Below, in pieces: positions 1-7,263 of a stretch of 54,671 nucleotides of DNA. A program made the position numbers and the translations under genes. Each line of letters begins with the position of its first letter. Position 1 is the first letter of the stretch. The stretch comes from Aequorivita sp. (GTDB lineage Bacteria; Bacteroidota; Bacteroidia; Flavobacteriales; Flavobacteriaceae). The stretch spans positions 1 through 54,671 of the forward strand of contig JAUYGY010000008.1 in NCBI GenBank assembly GCA_030690315.1. Reading direction: 5' to 3'. The notes under the pieces are model-generated. The model did no database searches and was not told where the DNA came from. It saw nothing but the letters and a program-made list of their open reading frames with translations.

Positions 1-198
1 GGTAACTACCTCCCGTAGGGAACGACAGCTGTGAAAACTGCCATAGAGCATGGTTACCAAATGGTCGTAGGTCCTGAAACGCTTTGTATAATGGTCCGCT
101 CCGTATTGGGATGCTATTTTGTTTATTTCAGGACGGGGAAGATATTTTAACAGTTGCGAAAAGATGGGCTGTCCGATAAAATTTGCATTTTTGCTCAT
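1..198 (-). CDS. IS4-like transposase, N-terminal part (cut by window edge)
   Basis: The reading frame starts at 198 and runs off the left edge after 66 codons. It begins MSKNANFIGQPIFSQLL and continues with a YTKRFRTYDHLVTMLYGSF-type stretch. This matches my memory of the DUF4372-type N-terminal domain of IS4-like transposases common in Bacteroidota. The catalytic DDE part lies outside the window. Upstream there is a TAnnTTTG-like box (minus strand, 224-231) and a hairpin at 239-261. The outer end of the element was not located. The family is fairly sure, the exact IS is unknown. Confidence 0.72.
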   Translation of the reverse strand, partial: MSKNANFIGQPIFSQLLKYLPRPEINKIASQYGADHYTKRFRTYDHLVTMLYGSFHSCRSLREVVT

Positions 199-238
199 AG
201 TATTTAATTGTTTTGTGGTGAAACAAAAATACTATCTT

Positions 239-261
239 GCGGGTTGATTTATTCAACTCGC
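239..261. repeat. Imperfect hairpin near the IS end
   Basis: GCGGGTTGA and TCAACTCGC form a 9-bp stem with one mismatch around a 5-nt loop. It lies between the transposase start and dnaX. It probably belongs to the insertion sequence, for example as a subterminal hairpin that limits readthrough transcription, but this is inference. Confidence 0.4.
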
Positions 262-309
262 ATTTTTTTTATCGGACAACAGTGGTTTGAAATTTGGAAT
301 TTATTTTTG

Positions 310-2109
310 CTATATATCCAAATCAAATTCTGTACGCAATTTTTCAATTAATGGATTCATTTCCTTCAATTTCTCAAATTTTTCCCGCGTAGTGTAGGCG
401 TATTTTTTTTCCGAAGTTTCATTTACAGTTATGTCCAAATCAATATCGTAATTCTGAAGCTTTTCGCGCAGGAAACCTAGCAATTCAAATTTTGCGCGTT
501 CCACTTCAGTCTTTATGGTTTGGTTTGGAAATTCGAGATGAATAATAGAACCATCCAGTTTTGGAACCCCCATCGTTAAATGTGAAAGTAGATTGTACTT
601 TCCGTCGCTTTCAACATTGGAAGTATATTCGGTCCAAGCTGCTTTCATTTCTTCTTCGGAAAAAACGATTATAGGAAGATTTTCGACATCGGGTTGGTTT
701 GCAACCATTTCCTGTTTAATTTCCTGTTTTTTTTGAATACTTTTTATTGAAAGGGCGGAAACTTTTTGGGCATTTCTTTCAGCTAATATTTGGGGACGCT
801 CAATTACTTTTTGCGGTTCTCGGTTGTCCGTTGTCTGTTCTGGGCTGTCTGTTTTCGGTTGTTTGTTTTCAGTTTCAAGTTCTTCGGAAGGTTCGCTGAC
901 TTCATTTTCGACGGCTTCAGTTTCAATCTTTTTTGGCGACTGTTGCACAATACTTCCCGCAGAAGTGATTTTTTCCGATGTGATTTTTTCACTTTTAAAA
1001 TAGGAGGGAGGTATTACGAAGCGACCGTTGCTATTGGAGTTTTTTTTTTCGCCCTGAAAAGTTAGGGATGCAAGTTGCAGTAAACACAATTCGACCAACA
1101 ATCGCTGGTTTTGGCTGTTTTTATATTTTAGGTCGCAGGTGTTCGCCAATTCAATCCCTTCAATTAAAAACTGTGAACTTGTTATTTTCGACTGCTCAAA
1201 ATACATTGTTTTTACTTGCTCGCCAACTTCCAATAATTCAATAGTTTCCTGGTTTTTACACACCAACAGATCGCGGAAATGGGAGGCAAGGCCCATAATA
1301 AAATGGTGGCCGTCAAAACCTTTTGAAAGAATATCATTGTAAGTAACCAAAACTTGCGGAATATTATTTTCCAAAAGCAAATCGGTTATTTGGAAATACC
1401 AAGTGTAATCCAACACATTCAGGTTTTCAGTAACGGCTTCGCGGGTCAGGTTTTTACCGGCGAAACTCACTACACGATCAAAGATGGAAAGCGCATCACG
1501 CAAGGCGCCATCTGCTTTTTGGGCGATTATGTGCAGGGCGTCGTCTTCGGCTTCAATGTTTTCTGCTTTTGCAACTTCTGCAAGATGTTCTTTGATGTCG
1601 CGAACACCAATTCTTCTGAAATCGAATATTTGGCAACGGGAAAGTATTGTGGGAATTATTTTATGTTTTTCAGTAGTTGCCAAAATGAAAATGGCGTGTT
1701 TTGGCGGCTCTTCCAAGGTTTTCAAAAAAGCGTTGAAAGCCGCGGAAGACAGCATATGTACCTCATCAATAATATAAACCTTGTATTTCCCAACCTGTGG
1801 CGGGATTCGAACCTGATCAATCAAATTACGAATATCATCTACTGAATTGTTTGATGCGGCATCCAGTTCAAAAATATTGAAGGCGAAATCCTCATCATCG
1901 GTTTGGGTGCCGTCCTGGTTTATTTTTTTGGCAAGAATACGGGCACAAGTGGTCTTCCCAACGCCACGTGGGCCAGTGAAAAGCAAAGCTTGTGCAAGAT
2001 GGTTGTTTTGTATGGCGTTTTCCAAAGTATTGGTAATTGCCTGTTGCCCCACAACGTCTTTAAAAACGGCGGGACGGTATTTTCTGGCAGATACAATGAA
2101 GTGTTCCAT
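310..2109 (-). CDS. dnaX: DNA polymerase III subunit gamma/tau
   Basis: This is the clamp-loader ATPase of the replicative polymerase. The N-terminal AAA+ domain shows the Walker A motif GPRGVGKTT (residues about 46-54), Walker B DEVHMLS, the sensor stretch ILATTEKHK and the SRC arginine-finger motif. The clamp-loader domain III follows, then a low-complexity Glu/Lys/Thr/Gln-rich linker (about residues 365-470) and a C-terminal domain. The usual four-cysteine zinc module between Walker A and ELDAAS is missing and replaced by an acidic NQDGTQTDDEDFAFN segment. As I recall, this also holds in other Flavobacteriia. At 599 residues it is tau-length. No programmed frameshift was established. Confidence 0.96.
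   Translation of the reverse strand: MEHFIVSARKYRPAVFKDVVGQQAITNTLENAIQNNHLAQALLFTGPRGVGKTTCARILAKKINQDGTQTDDEDFAFNIFELDAASNNSVDDIRNLIDQVRIPPQVGKYKVYIIDEVHMLSSAAFNAFLKTLEEPPKHAIFILATTEKHKIIPTILSRCQIFDFRRIGVRDIKEHLAEVAKAENIEAEDDALHIIAQKADGALRDALSIFDRVVSFAGKNLTREAVTENLNVLDYTWYFQITDLLLENNIPQVLVTYNDILSKGFDGHHFIMGLASHFRDLLVCKNQETIELLEVGEQVKTMYFEQSKITSSQFLIEGIELANTCDLKYKNSQNQRLLVELCLLQLASLTFQGEKKNSNSNGRFVIPPSYFKSEKITSEKITSAGSIVQQSPKKIETEAVENEVSEPSEELETENKQPKTDSPEQTTDNREPQKVIERPQILAERNAQKVSALSIKSIQKKQEIKQEMVANQPDVENLPIIVFSEEEMKAAWTEYTSNVESDGKYNLLSHLTMGVPKLDGSIIHLEFPNQTIKTEVERAKFELLGFLREKLQNYDIDLDITVNETSEKKYAYTTREKFEKLKEMNPLIEKLRTEFDLDI
805..880. repeat. Degenerate GGTTGTCxGTT repeat inside the dnaX linker
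   Basis: The plus strand carries a run of related short units (GGTTCTC, GGTTGTC, CGTTGTC, TGTTCTG, GGCTGTC, TGTTTTC, GGTTGTT) within the part of dnaX that encodes the disordered linker. Similar units occur in two nearby non-coding spacers (2120-2148 and 6567-6600). Confidence 0.5.
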
Positions 2110-2301
2110 ATTTTTTAATAATCAGTATTCAGTAGCAGTTGGCAGTAAAGTTTAAATCCGAAATTGCAACTATTCGTGTTTCAAATTTTCGTGGTTCAAA
2201 ACGTCCAAATAGAAATATTGAGTTGCTAGCAAATATAAAGATGTACAACGGGTTTTAAAAAAATAGCTGTTCGTATTTTCCCATATTTATTAACATTAAA
2301 G

Positions 2302-2309
2302 TACTTTTG
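2302..2309 (+). promoter_or_regulatory. -7 box of the rnpB promoter
   Basis: TACTTTTG fits the Bacteroidota -7 consensus TAnnTTTG. It ends 3-4 nt before the predicted 5' end of the RNase P RNA, which is about the expected distance to the transcription start. The -33 region is only a weak match (TTTTCC near 2275). Confidence 0.65.
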
Positions 2310-2310
2310 C

Positions 2311-2621
2311 GCAGCAGGCCGCCTTATCGCCTCGAATTAGTTTCGGGGAGGAAAGTCCGGACACCATAGGGAAGCATAGCGGCTAACGGCCGTCGTCCGC
2401 CGTAGGCGGATAGGACAAGTGCAGCAGAAAGTATGTACAGGTAATGCTGTAGTGAAACCAGGTAAACTCTATGCGGTGAAATGCCACGTAAACCTGTGCT
2501 TGAGGGTTCCCGCCCGATGCAGGAGGGTAGGCAGATTGAGCGTTTCGGCAACGGAACGTCTAGATAAATGATAAGGATTCATCTTTTTGATGGATACAGA
2601 ACCCGGCTTATAGGCCTGCTT
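2311..2621 (+). ncRNA. rnpB: RNase P RNA (bacterial class A)
   Basis: This is the catalytic RNA that matures tRNA 5' ends. The P1 helix is visible as AGCAGGCC at the 5' end pairing with GGCCTGCT at the 3' end. The universally conserved GAGGAAAGTCCGGACAC core lies near 2346, and the 3' core ACAGAACCCGGCTTATAGGCC ends the gene (given here in two parts: ACAGAACCCGG, CTTATAGGCC). A run of eight T follows the P1 helix and serves as the terminator. Length about 310 nt is normal. It has its own TACTTTTG promoter and is convergent with the small gene ending at 2626. Confidence 0.96.
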
Positions 2622-2625
2622 TTTT

Positions 2626-3006
2626 TTATAATTGAGTTTCTTTCAACATCCACTCTTTGGCTGAATTCAAATTTTTGAATGTTTTGAAGGGAACTTTTAT
2701 AAAAAATTTTTCGAAATTGGCTATATCTAAAGAAATTTCGGTTTTATATACTATTGCAAATGCAAGTAATTTTGGAAACTGCCTGGTATAGGACTTTGGG
2801 GAAATGTTTTTTGAATAATCATTCAACCTATAGGAAATGTAGCCAAAACATTCATCTTTATAGAATGCTGAGGCATAACTTTGAATTTGGGCGACATTTT
2901 CTTCAGTTAATGTAATTCCTTCAATAGGAGTAGTAACCATATAACTTTCATAAAACTCTATTTTCACAAAATCGAGTTCTATGAGCTCTGTGGGTAAATT
3001 TATCAT
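2626..3006 (-). CDS. Small protein, possibly STAS/SpoIIAA-like
   Basis: This predicted 126-residue protein has no signal peptide or membrane segment. Alternating hydrophobic beta-strands, a central YISYRLNDYS stretch and an end reading FKTFKNLNSAKEWM resemble the small SpoIIAA/STAS-like proteins of Flavobacteriia, but the assignment rests on pattern only. I chose the ATG at 3006 because it starts four bases after the rsmD stop. A longer start at 3036 would overlap rsmD by 26 bp. It is the last gene of a leftward group and ends next to the rnpB terminator. Confidence 0.6.
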   Translation of the reverse strand: MINLPTELIELDFVKIEFYESYMVTTPIEGITLTEENVAQIQSYASAFYKDECFGYISYRLNDYSKNISPKSYTRQFPKLLAFAIVYKTEISLDIANFEKFFIKVPFKTFKNLNSAKEWMLKETQL

Positions 3007-3010
3007 ACTT

Positions 3011-3550
3011 TTAAAATGAAAAAAAACTAAAAACATTTCCGCCGTATTTTCGGGCTTCGGTGAAATGCTCGAGAGAAGAAAGATTGTTCATTTTTGAATG
3101 TTCAATCACCAGCATTCCTTCCTCTTCTTCCAATAAATTCTTTTCAAAAATTGTTTTTACAATACTTTCAAGTTTTGAAACATCAAAATCATACGGGGGG
3201 TCCGCGAAGATTACATCAAATTTTCCCGTTGCTTTTTCCAAATATTTAAAAACGTCAGATTTTATAGTGTTGATAGGAAAAGCAAACTCTTCCGATACTT
3301 TATTTATATACTGGATACAGCCGTGATGGTCATCCACCGCCGTGATGTTTTGAACGCCGCGCGAAGCAAATTCAAAACTGATGTTTCCGGTGCCACTAAA
3401 AAGATCGAGCACGGTAAGTTCCTCAAAAAAATAGCGAACGCGAAGAATATTGAAAAGCGCTTCTTTCGCATAATCTGTGGTTGGGCGGACGGGCAGATTT
3501 TTCGGAGCTGTAAGTCGGCGGCCTTTGTATGTGCCTGATATTATTCGCAT
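3011..3550 (-). CDS. rsmD: 16S rRNA (guanine966-N2)-methyltransferase
   Basis: This SAM-dependent methyltransferase modifies G966 of 16S rRNA during 30S assembly. It starts with the typical MRIISGTYKGRRL. The SAM-binding motif VLDLFSGTGNISFEF (about residues 47-61) and the catalytic FADPPYDF (about 115-122) are intact. The length of 179 residues is normal. It directly follows the DUF3822 gene (3551) with no spacer, so the two are probably cotranscribed. This neighbourhood is common in Flavobacteriia as I recall. Confidence 0.93.
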   Translation of the reverse strand: MRIISGTYKGRRLTAPKNLPVRPTTDYAKEALFNILRVRYFFEELTVLDLFSGTGNISFEFASRGVQNITAVDDHHGCIQYINKVSEEFAFPINTIKSDVFKYLEKATGKFDVIFADPPYDFDVSKLESIVKTIFEKNLLEEEEGMLVIEHSKMNNLSSLEHFTEARKYGGNVFSFFSF

Positions 3551-4372
3551 TTAGAGCGCGTTTTTTAGAATGAAATGACGGTGTTTTTTATCTTCCACAT
3601 CAATTTTTATAGGTGAAGTATTTTTGGTTGCAAATTCTATATTCCGAATATAGGTATAAGCCATTTTATAGTTGTTGTCCTCTTTATCAATATCACCGCA
3701 AAGAATTACCGGGAGGTTTTCAGGATTCAGGTTTAACTGTTCCATACAGAAAAGTGTGTAATAGATGAAATCTTCAGGGGTTTTATAAGTATAACTGTTG
3801 CAAAGTTGAAGTTCGCCGTTTTGCAGAACAATACAATCAAAATTGTTTTTCTGAAAGTGCAGATACATTTTCGGGAGGGAATATTTTTCGTTTTCCAAAA
3901 TTGTTTTCAGCAAAATTGTAGTGGAATGATAGTAGCTAAACGACCCATACTTATCAAAGAAAAAATTGTTTATGTTCATAAACGGAACATAAACTACAAC
4001 GATGTCCTGATTTTCCAAAACATCGTGTGCCATATAATCATTGGCCAATATTTTTGAATTGAATTTTAAGTATTCACTAGCTTTCGTTTCATCAAAAATT
4101 TGAGCGGGAACGAGGCTGTAAATGGGGGTAGCGTAAATAACGGTTACTTCGGAAAAATCTGAATTAAGAATGTTATTTTTAAACATTATAGATTCTATAT
4201 CCATCAACAATTCCTCAGGGGTGGTGCTATGATCCAATATTTTTTCAACGAAAAAAAGGCTTTCGTTGTTTTCGGGATTTGTCACCAAAAAAGAAAGCCC
4301 GTTCAAAGAAACTTGAACGGACAGTCTGTTTTGTAAATTATTGAGTATGTTATTTGATTTTTGCAGCGTCAT
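3551..4372 (-). CDS. DUF3822 family protein
   Basis: This 273-residue protein matches the Bacteroidota-specific DUF3822 family in its start (LQNRLSVQVSLNGLSFLV), in the middle IYATPIYSLVP and in its habit of sitting next to rsmD. The internal pattern of two similar alpha/beta halves suggests an actin/ASKHA-like fold, but I see no convincing nucleotide-binding motif. It overlaps the preceding gene by 23 bp, which suggests translational coupling. No biochemical role is known to me. Confidence 0.8.
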   Translation of the reverse strand: MTLQKSNNILNNLQNRLSVQVSLNGLSFLVTNPENNESLFFVEKILDHSTTPEELLMDIESIMFKNNILNSDFSEVTVIYATPIYSLVPAQIFDETKASEYLKFNSKILANDYMAHDVLENQDIVVVYVPFMNINNFFFDKYGSFSYYHSTTILLKTILENEKYSLPKMYLHFQKNNFDCIVLQNGELQLCNSYTYKTPEDFIYYTLFCMEQLNLNPENLPVILCGDIDKEDNNYKMAYTYIRNIEFATKNTSPIKIDVEDKKHRHFILKNAL

Positions 4373-5012
4373 AAAGTTTTGGCCAGTTCCCGGCTGTGTT
4401 TACGTCTTCCATAGAACCTACTTTAAGGTCTGGGCCGTTAACACCGTCTACTGATTGTACTTGTTCTTCTTGAGCCAACAAATCTTTGTCCAAATCGCCC
4501 AAAATAATTTTTTTCGCAACTTTGGCTTCAAAAACAGAATAGGTAGCGTCGTTCTTCACAATTTTTCCTGCTTTAAGCTCAAACTTTGCATCTACACCTT
4601 CAACAGGAACATTCATCATTGTTTTGTATCGGGTTGAAGTTCCATAAAGTGAATCTTTTACTGGGGTAAAGCCCAAAGTATCAATCAATGATTCTTCAAT
4701 AAAATAACCAGCATCTATTCCGAATGCTCTGTTTTTTGCAACATCGGCGTAGCTAGTGTCGCGTCTTTGGGTGATTGCAAATTTTGCGGTCTCGACAAAG
4801 TTTATCAAACTATCCCAATTTCCAGTGAAATTTCCAGTAATTTCTTTGTGGGCAAGCTCTGCAGCCTGAATATCCTTTAAATTTTCAATAACTTTGGCGT
4901 ATCGAGCTTCTTTAATCTCATTGAATTTTACGGGGCCCATAACGGAGTTATAAAGCTTCCAGCCCAAAAAGATGATGACAATCCAAAGAACAATCTGAAT
5001 TACTAATTTCAT
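4350..5012 (-). CDS. Membrane-anchored protein of unknown function
   Basis: There is one N-terminal membrane helix (about residues 3-20, VIQIVLWIVIIFLGWKLYN), followed by a soluble domain of about 195 residues. The helical stretch just after the membrane segment (ARYAKVIENLKDIQAAELAHKEITG) recalls the N-terminal layout of pilin-like and pseudopilin proteins, but no prepilin cleavage motif is seen. It is the first gene of the leftward group with the DUF3822 gene and rsmD, overlapping the former by 23 bp. Confidence 0.6.
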   Translation of the reverse strand: MKLVIQIVLWIVIIFLGWKLYNSVMGPVKFNEIKEARYAKVIENLKDIQAAELAHKEITGNFTGNWDSLINFVETAKFAITQRRDTSYADVAKNRAFGIDAGYFIEESLIDTLGFTPVKDSLYGTSTRYKTMMNVPVEGVDAKFELKAGKIVKNDATYSVFEAKVAKKIILGDLDKDLLAQEEQVQSVDGVNGPDLKVGSMEDVNTAGNWPKLYDAAKIK

Positions 5013-5107
5013 TATTGATATAATTTAAGTGTTGATTTACTAAAAGGTCTATCGCAAATCTACAATTTTTTTTTGTTCGTAAAAGTATATTGCGAAAAAA
5101 TCATACC

Positions 5108-5115
5108 TATCTTTA
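5108..5115 (+). promoter_or_regulatory. -7 box upstream of the RecD-like helicase
   Basis: TATCTTTA is one base from the consensus TAnnTTTG and lies 22 bp before the start codon. A TTG triplet lies about 16 bp further upstream. Confidence 0.5.
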
Positions 5116-5136
5116 AACCCTCATTGACAGCACGGA

Positions 5137-6561
5137 ATGATGAATGTATCAGAATTTTACGGTTTTTTAAAAAATGATTTTCCCCATAACACAACTACAA
5201 AGCAGGATATTGCGCTACAATTATTGGCGAAATTTGTGCTGAGCCCGAACAAAAATGAAACTTTTTTGCTCAAAGGATATGCCGGTACAGGAAAAACGAC
5301 CATCGTAGGTTCCTTAGTCAAAAACCTTACAAAACTGAAAAAACGCTCGGTACTTTTGGCACCTACGGGAAGAGCGGCAAAAGTAATCAGCAATTACTCA
5401 AACAAACAGGCTTTTACAATTCACAAAAAAATATATTTTCCAAAAAGCGAAAAAGGCTCTGTTTCTTTCAGTTTACAGGAAAACAAGCACCGCGATACAA
5501 TCTTTATAGTAGATGAGGCCTCGATGATTCCAGACATTAACCAAGATTCCAAACTTTTTGAAAACGGTTCGTTGCTGGATGATTTGATGCAATATGTTTA
5601 CAGCGGAAATAATTGCAAGCTTTTGTTAATAGGAGATTCGGCCCAGTTGCCACCCGTGCATTTGTCCATTAGCCCAGCGCTGGATGCACATGTTTTGGAA
5701 AGTCAATACAACCGGGAGGTTATTATGCTTGAACTGGACGAAGTGGTTCGGCAACAAAAGGACAGTGGTATTTTGGAAAACGCTACCAAAATACGGGAAC
5801 GTTTGGATGATGGAATTTTTGAAGCTTTTAAGTTTTCAGGGAAAAATTTTCCAGACATCATTCGGCCCACCGATGGTCAAGAAATTATGGATGCCATTAA
5901 CGATTGCTATTCAACTTTGGGAAATGAGGATACCGTAATCATAGTCCGTTCCAATAAAAGAGCAAACCTTTATAACCAAAGCATACGCGAGCGCATACTT
6001 TTTCAGGAGTCTGAACTTTCAGCGGGCGATTATTTAATGGTAGTGAAGAACAATTATTTTTGGGTGGACAATACCAGTGAAGCAGGTTTTATTGCCAATG
6101 GCGATATTGCAGAGGTTTTGGAGATATTCGCTTTTAAGGAATTGTACGGCTTCCGATTTGCTGAAGTTAAAATCAGGATGGTGGATTATCCAAATATGAA
6201 ACCTTTGGAAACAGTACTTCTTTTAGATACATTAACTTCAGAGAGCCCTTCCTTAACCTACGATGAATCGAATAAATTGTATCAAGAAGTAATGATGGAT
6301 TACGCATCGGAAAAATCAAAATACAAGAAATTTTTGGCCGTAAAAAATAACAAATACTTCAATGCGCTTCAGGTTAAATTCAGCTATGCCATTACGTGCC
6401 ACAAATCTCAAGGCGGGCAATGGAATACCGTTTTTGTGGAACAGCCCTACCTTCCAAACGGAATAGACAAAGAATATCTGCGCTGGCTTTACACCGCTGT
6501 AACTCGGGCGCGCGAAAAATTGTACTTAATAGGTTTTAAGGACGAATTTTTTGTAGATTAG
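5137..6561 (+). CDS. RecD-like superfamily 1 DNA helicase
   Basis: This is an SF1B (RecD/Pif1-type) ATP-dependent 5'-3' helicase of 474 residues. Motif I is GYAGTGKTT, motif Ia LLAPTGRAAKV, motif II DEASMI, motif III GDSAQLPPV. The C-terminal UvrD_C_2 domain has YAITCHKSQGGQW and WLYTAVTRAREKLYLIG. There is no long N-terminal domain as in RecD2, and no RecB or RecC homologue is nearby. It therefore probably acts alone in repair or recombination. Two ATGs start the gene (5137 and 5140), and either may be used. Confidence 0.9.
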   Translation: MMNVSEFYGFLKNDFPHNTTTKQDIALQLLAKFVLSPNKNETFLLKGYAGTGKTTIVGSLVKNLTKLKKRSVLLAPTGRAAKVISNYSNKQAFTIHKKIYFPKSEKGSVSFSLQENKHRDTIFIVDEASMIPDINQDSKLFENGSLLDDLMQYVYSGNNCKLLLIGDSAQLPPVHLSISPALDAHVLESQYNREVIMLELDEVVRQQKDSGILENATKIRERLDDGIFEAFKFSGKNFPDIIRPTDGQEIMDAINDCYSTLGNEDTVIIVRSNKRANLYNQSIRERILFQESELSAGDYLMVVKNNYFWVDNTSEAGFIANGDIAEVLEIFAFKELYGFRFAEVKIRMVDYPNMKPLETVLLLDTLTSESPSLTYDESNKLYQEVMMDYASEKSKYKKFLAVKNNKYFNALQVKFSYAITCHKSQGGQWNTVFVEQPYLPNGIDKEYLRWLYTAVTRAREKLYLIGFKDEFFVD

Positions 6562-6566
6562 TTTCT

Positions 6567-6600
6567 TCGGTAGTCAGTTATCGGTTGTCGGTTGTGAGTT
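6567..6600. repeat. Degenerate GTTxTCGGTTGTC repeat in spacer
   Basis: Units AGTCAGTTATC, GGTTGTC and GGTTGTGAGTT follow one another between the helicase gene and the DUF4126 gene. They resemble the units at 805-880 and 2120-2148. Confidence 0.45.
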
Positions 6601-6648
6601 AAATTTGCGAATTTTTATTTTTTTTAAACCTCTATTTCATCGTCAAAT

Positions 6649-7227
6649 ATGGAAACGTTTGATATAATAATCAGCATTTTTTTAGGCATTGGCCTTGCTG
6701 CAGCAGTTGGATTTCGGGTTTTTTTGCCGCTTTTAATTTTGAGTTTGGCAGGATATTATGATGTTATTCCCCTCAATGAAAGTTGGCAATGGGCGGGAAG
6801 TCTCACTGCAGTTATTGTAATGGGCATCGCCACTTTGGTTGAAATATTCGGTTATTACATTCCTTGGTTTGATAATTTGTTAGATACAATAGCTTTGCCC
6901 CTGGCCACATTGGCGGGAACTGCCGTGATGGTTGCGACAGTTGCAGATTTAAGCCCCGTTGTAACTTGGACTTTGGCTATAATCGCAGGTGGTGGAACGG
7001 CAGCTGCAATAAAAGGAAATACATCGGCAGCCAGACTAACTTCAAGCGCCACAACCGGTGGAATAGCAAATCCTGTTTTGAGTACTGTGGAAACGGGCAC
7101 TTCCATTGCGATGGCCGTAGTGTCTATTTTTCTTCCAATTATAGCATTTGTATTGGTGTTATTTCTGTTTTTTGTAATTTTTAGATTTTACAAAAAGCTT
7201 CGGAAAAAACGGCTACCAAGAACTTAA
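6649..7227 (+). CDS. DUF4126 family integral membrane protein
   Basis: This 192-residue protein is mostly hydrophobic. It has an N-terminal membrane helix (IISIFLGIGLAAAVGFRVFLPLLILSLAG region), further helices around residues 45-65 and 75-115, and a last helix at about 155-180 followed by a basic tail KKLRKKRLPR. The small-residue-rich segment IAGGGTAAAIKGNTSAARL is typical of DUF4126. No catalytic residues are recognised and the function is unknown. It lies 36 bp before the KdsB fusion gene and could be cotranscribed with it. Confidence 0.82.
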   Translation: METFDIIISIFLGIGLAAAVGFRVFLPLLILSLAGYYDVIPLNESWQWAGSLTAVIVMGIATLVEIFGYYIPWFDNLLDTIALPLATLAGTAVMVATVADLSPVVTWTLAIIAGGGTAAAIKGNTSAARLTSSATTGGIANPVLSTVETGTSIAMAVVSIFLPIIAFVLVLFLFFVIFRFYKKLRKKRLPRT

Positions 7228-7263
7228 TCTTCTTATTTTTGAAATCAATTTAAAAAATTTGCC

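Noticed and set aside
168..282. GCTGTCCGATAAAA (168) and TTTTATCGGACAAC (269) as terminal inverted repeats of the left IS
   Set aside because: One copy lies within the transposase coding region, so they cannot both be element ends; the similarity is probably fortuitous or a subterminal repeat.
2324..2551. Open frame of 75 codons on the minus strand
   Set aside because: It lies wholly inside the RNase P RNA gene, whose conserved core explains the sequence.
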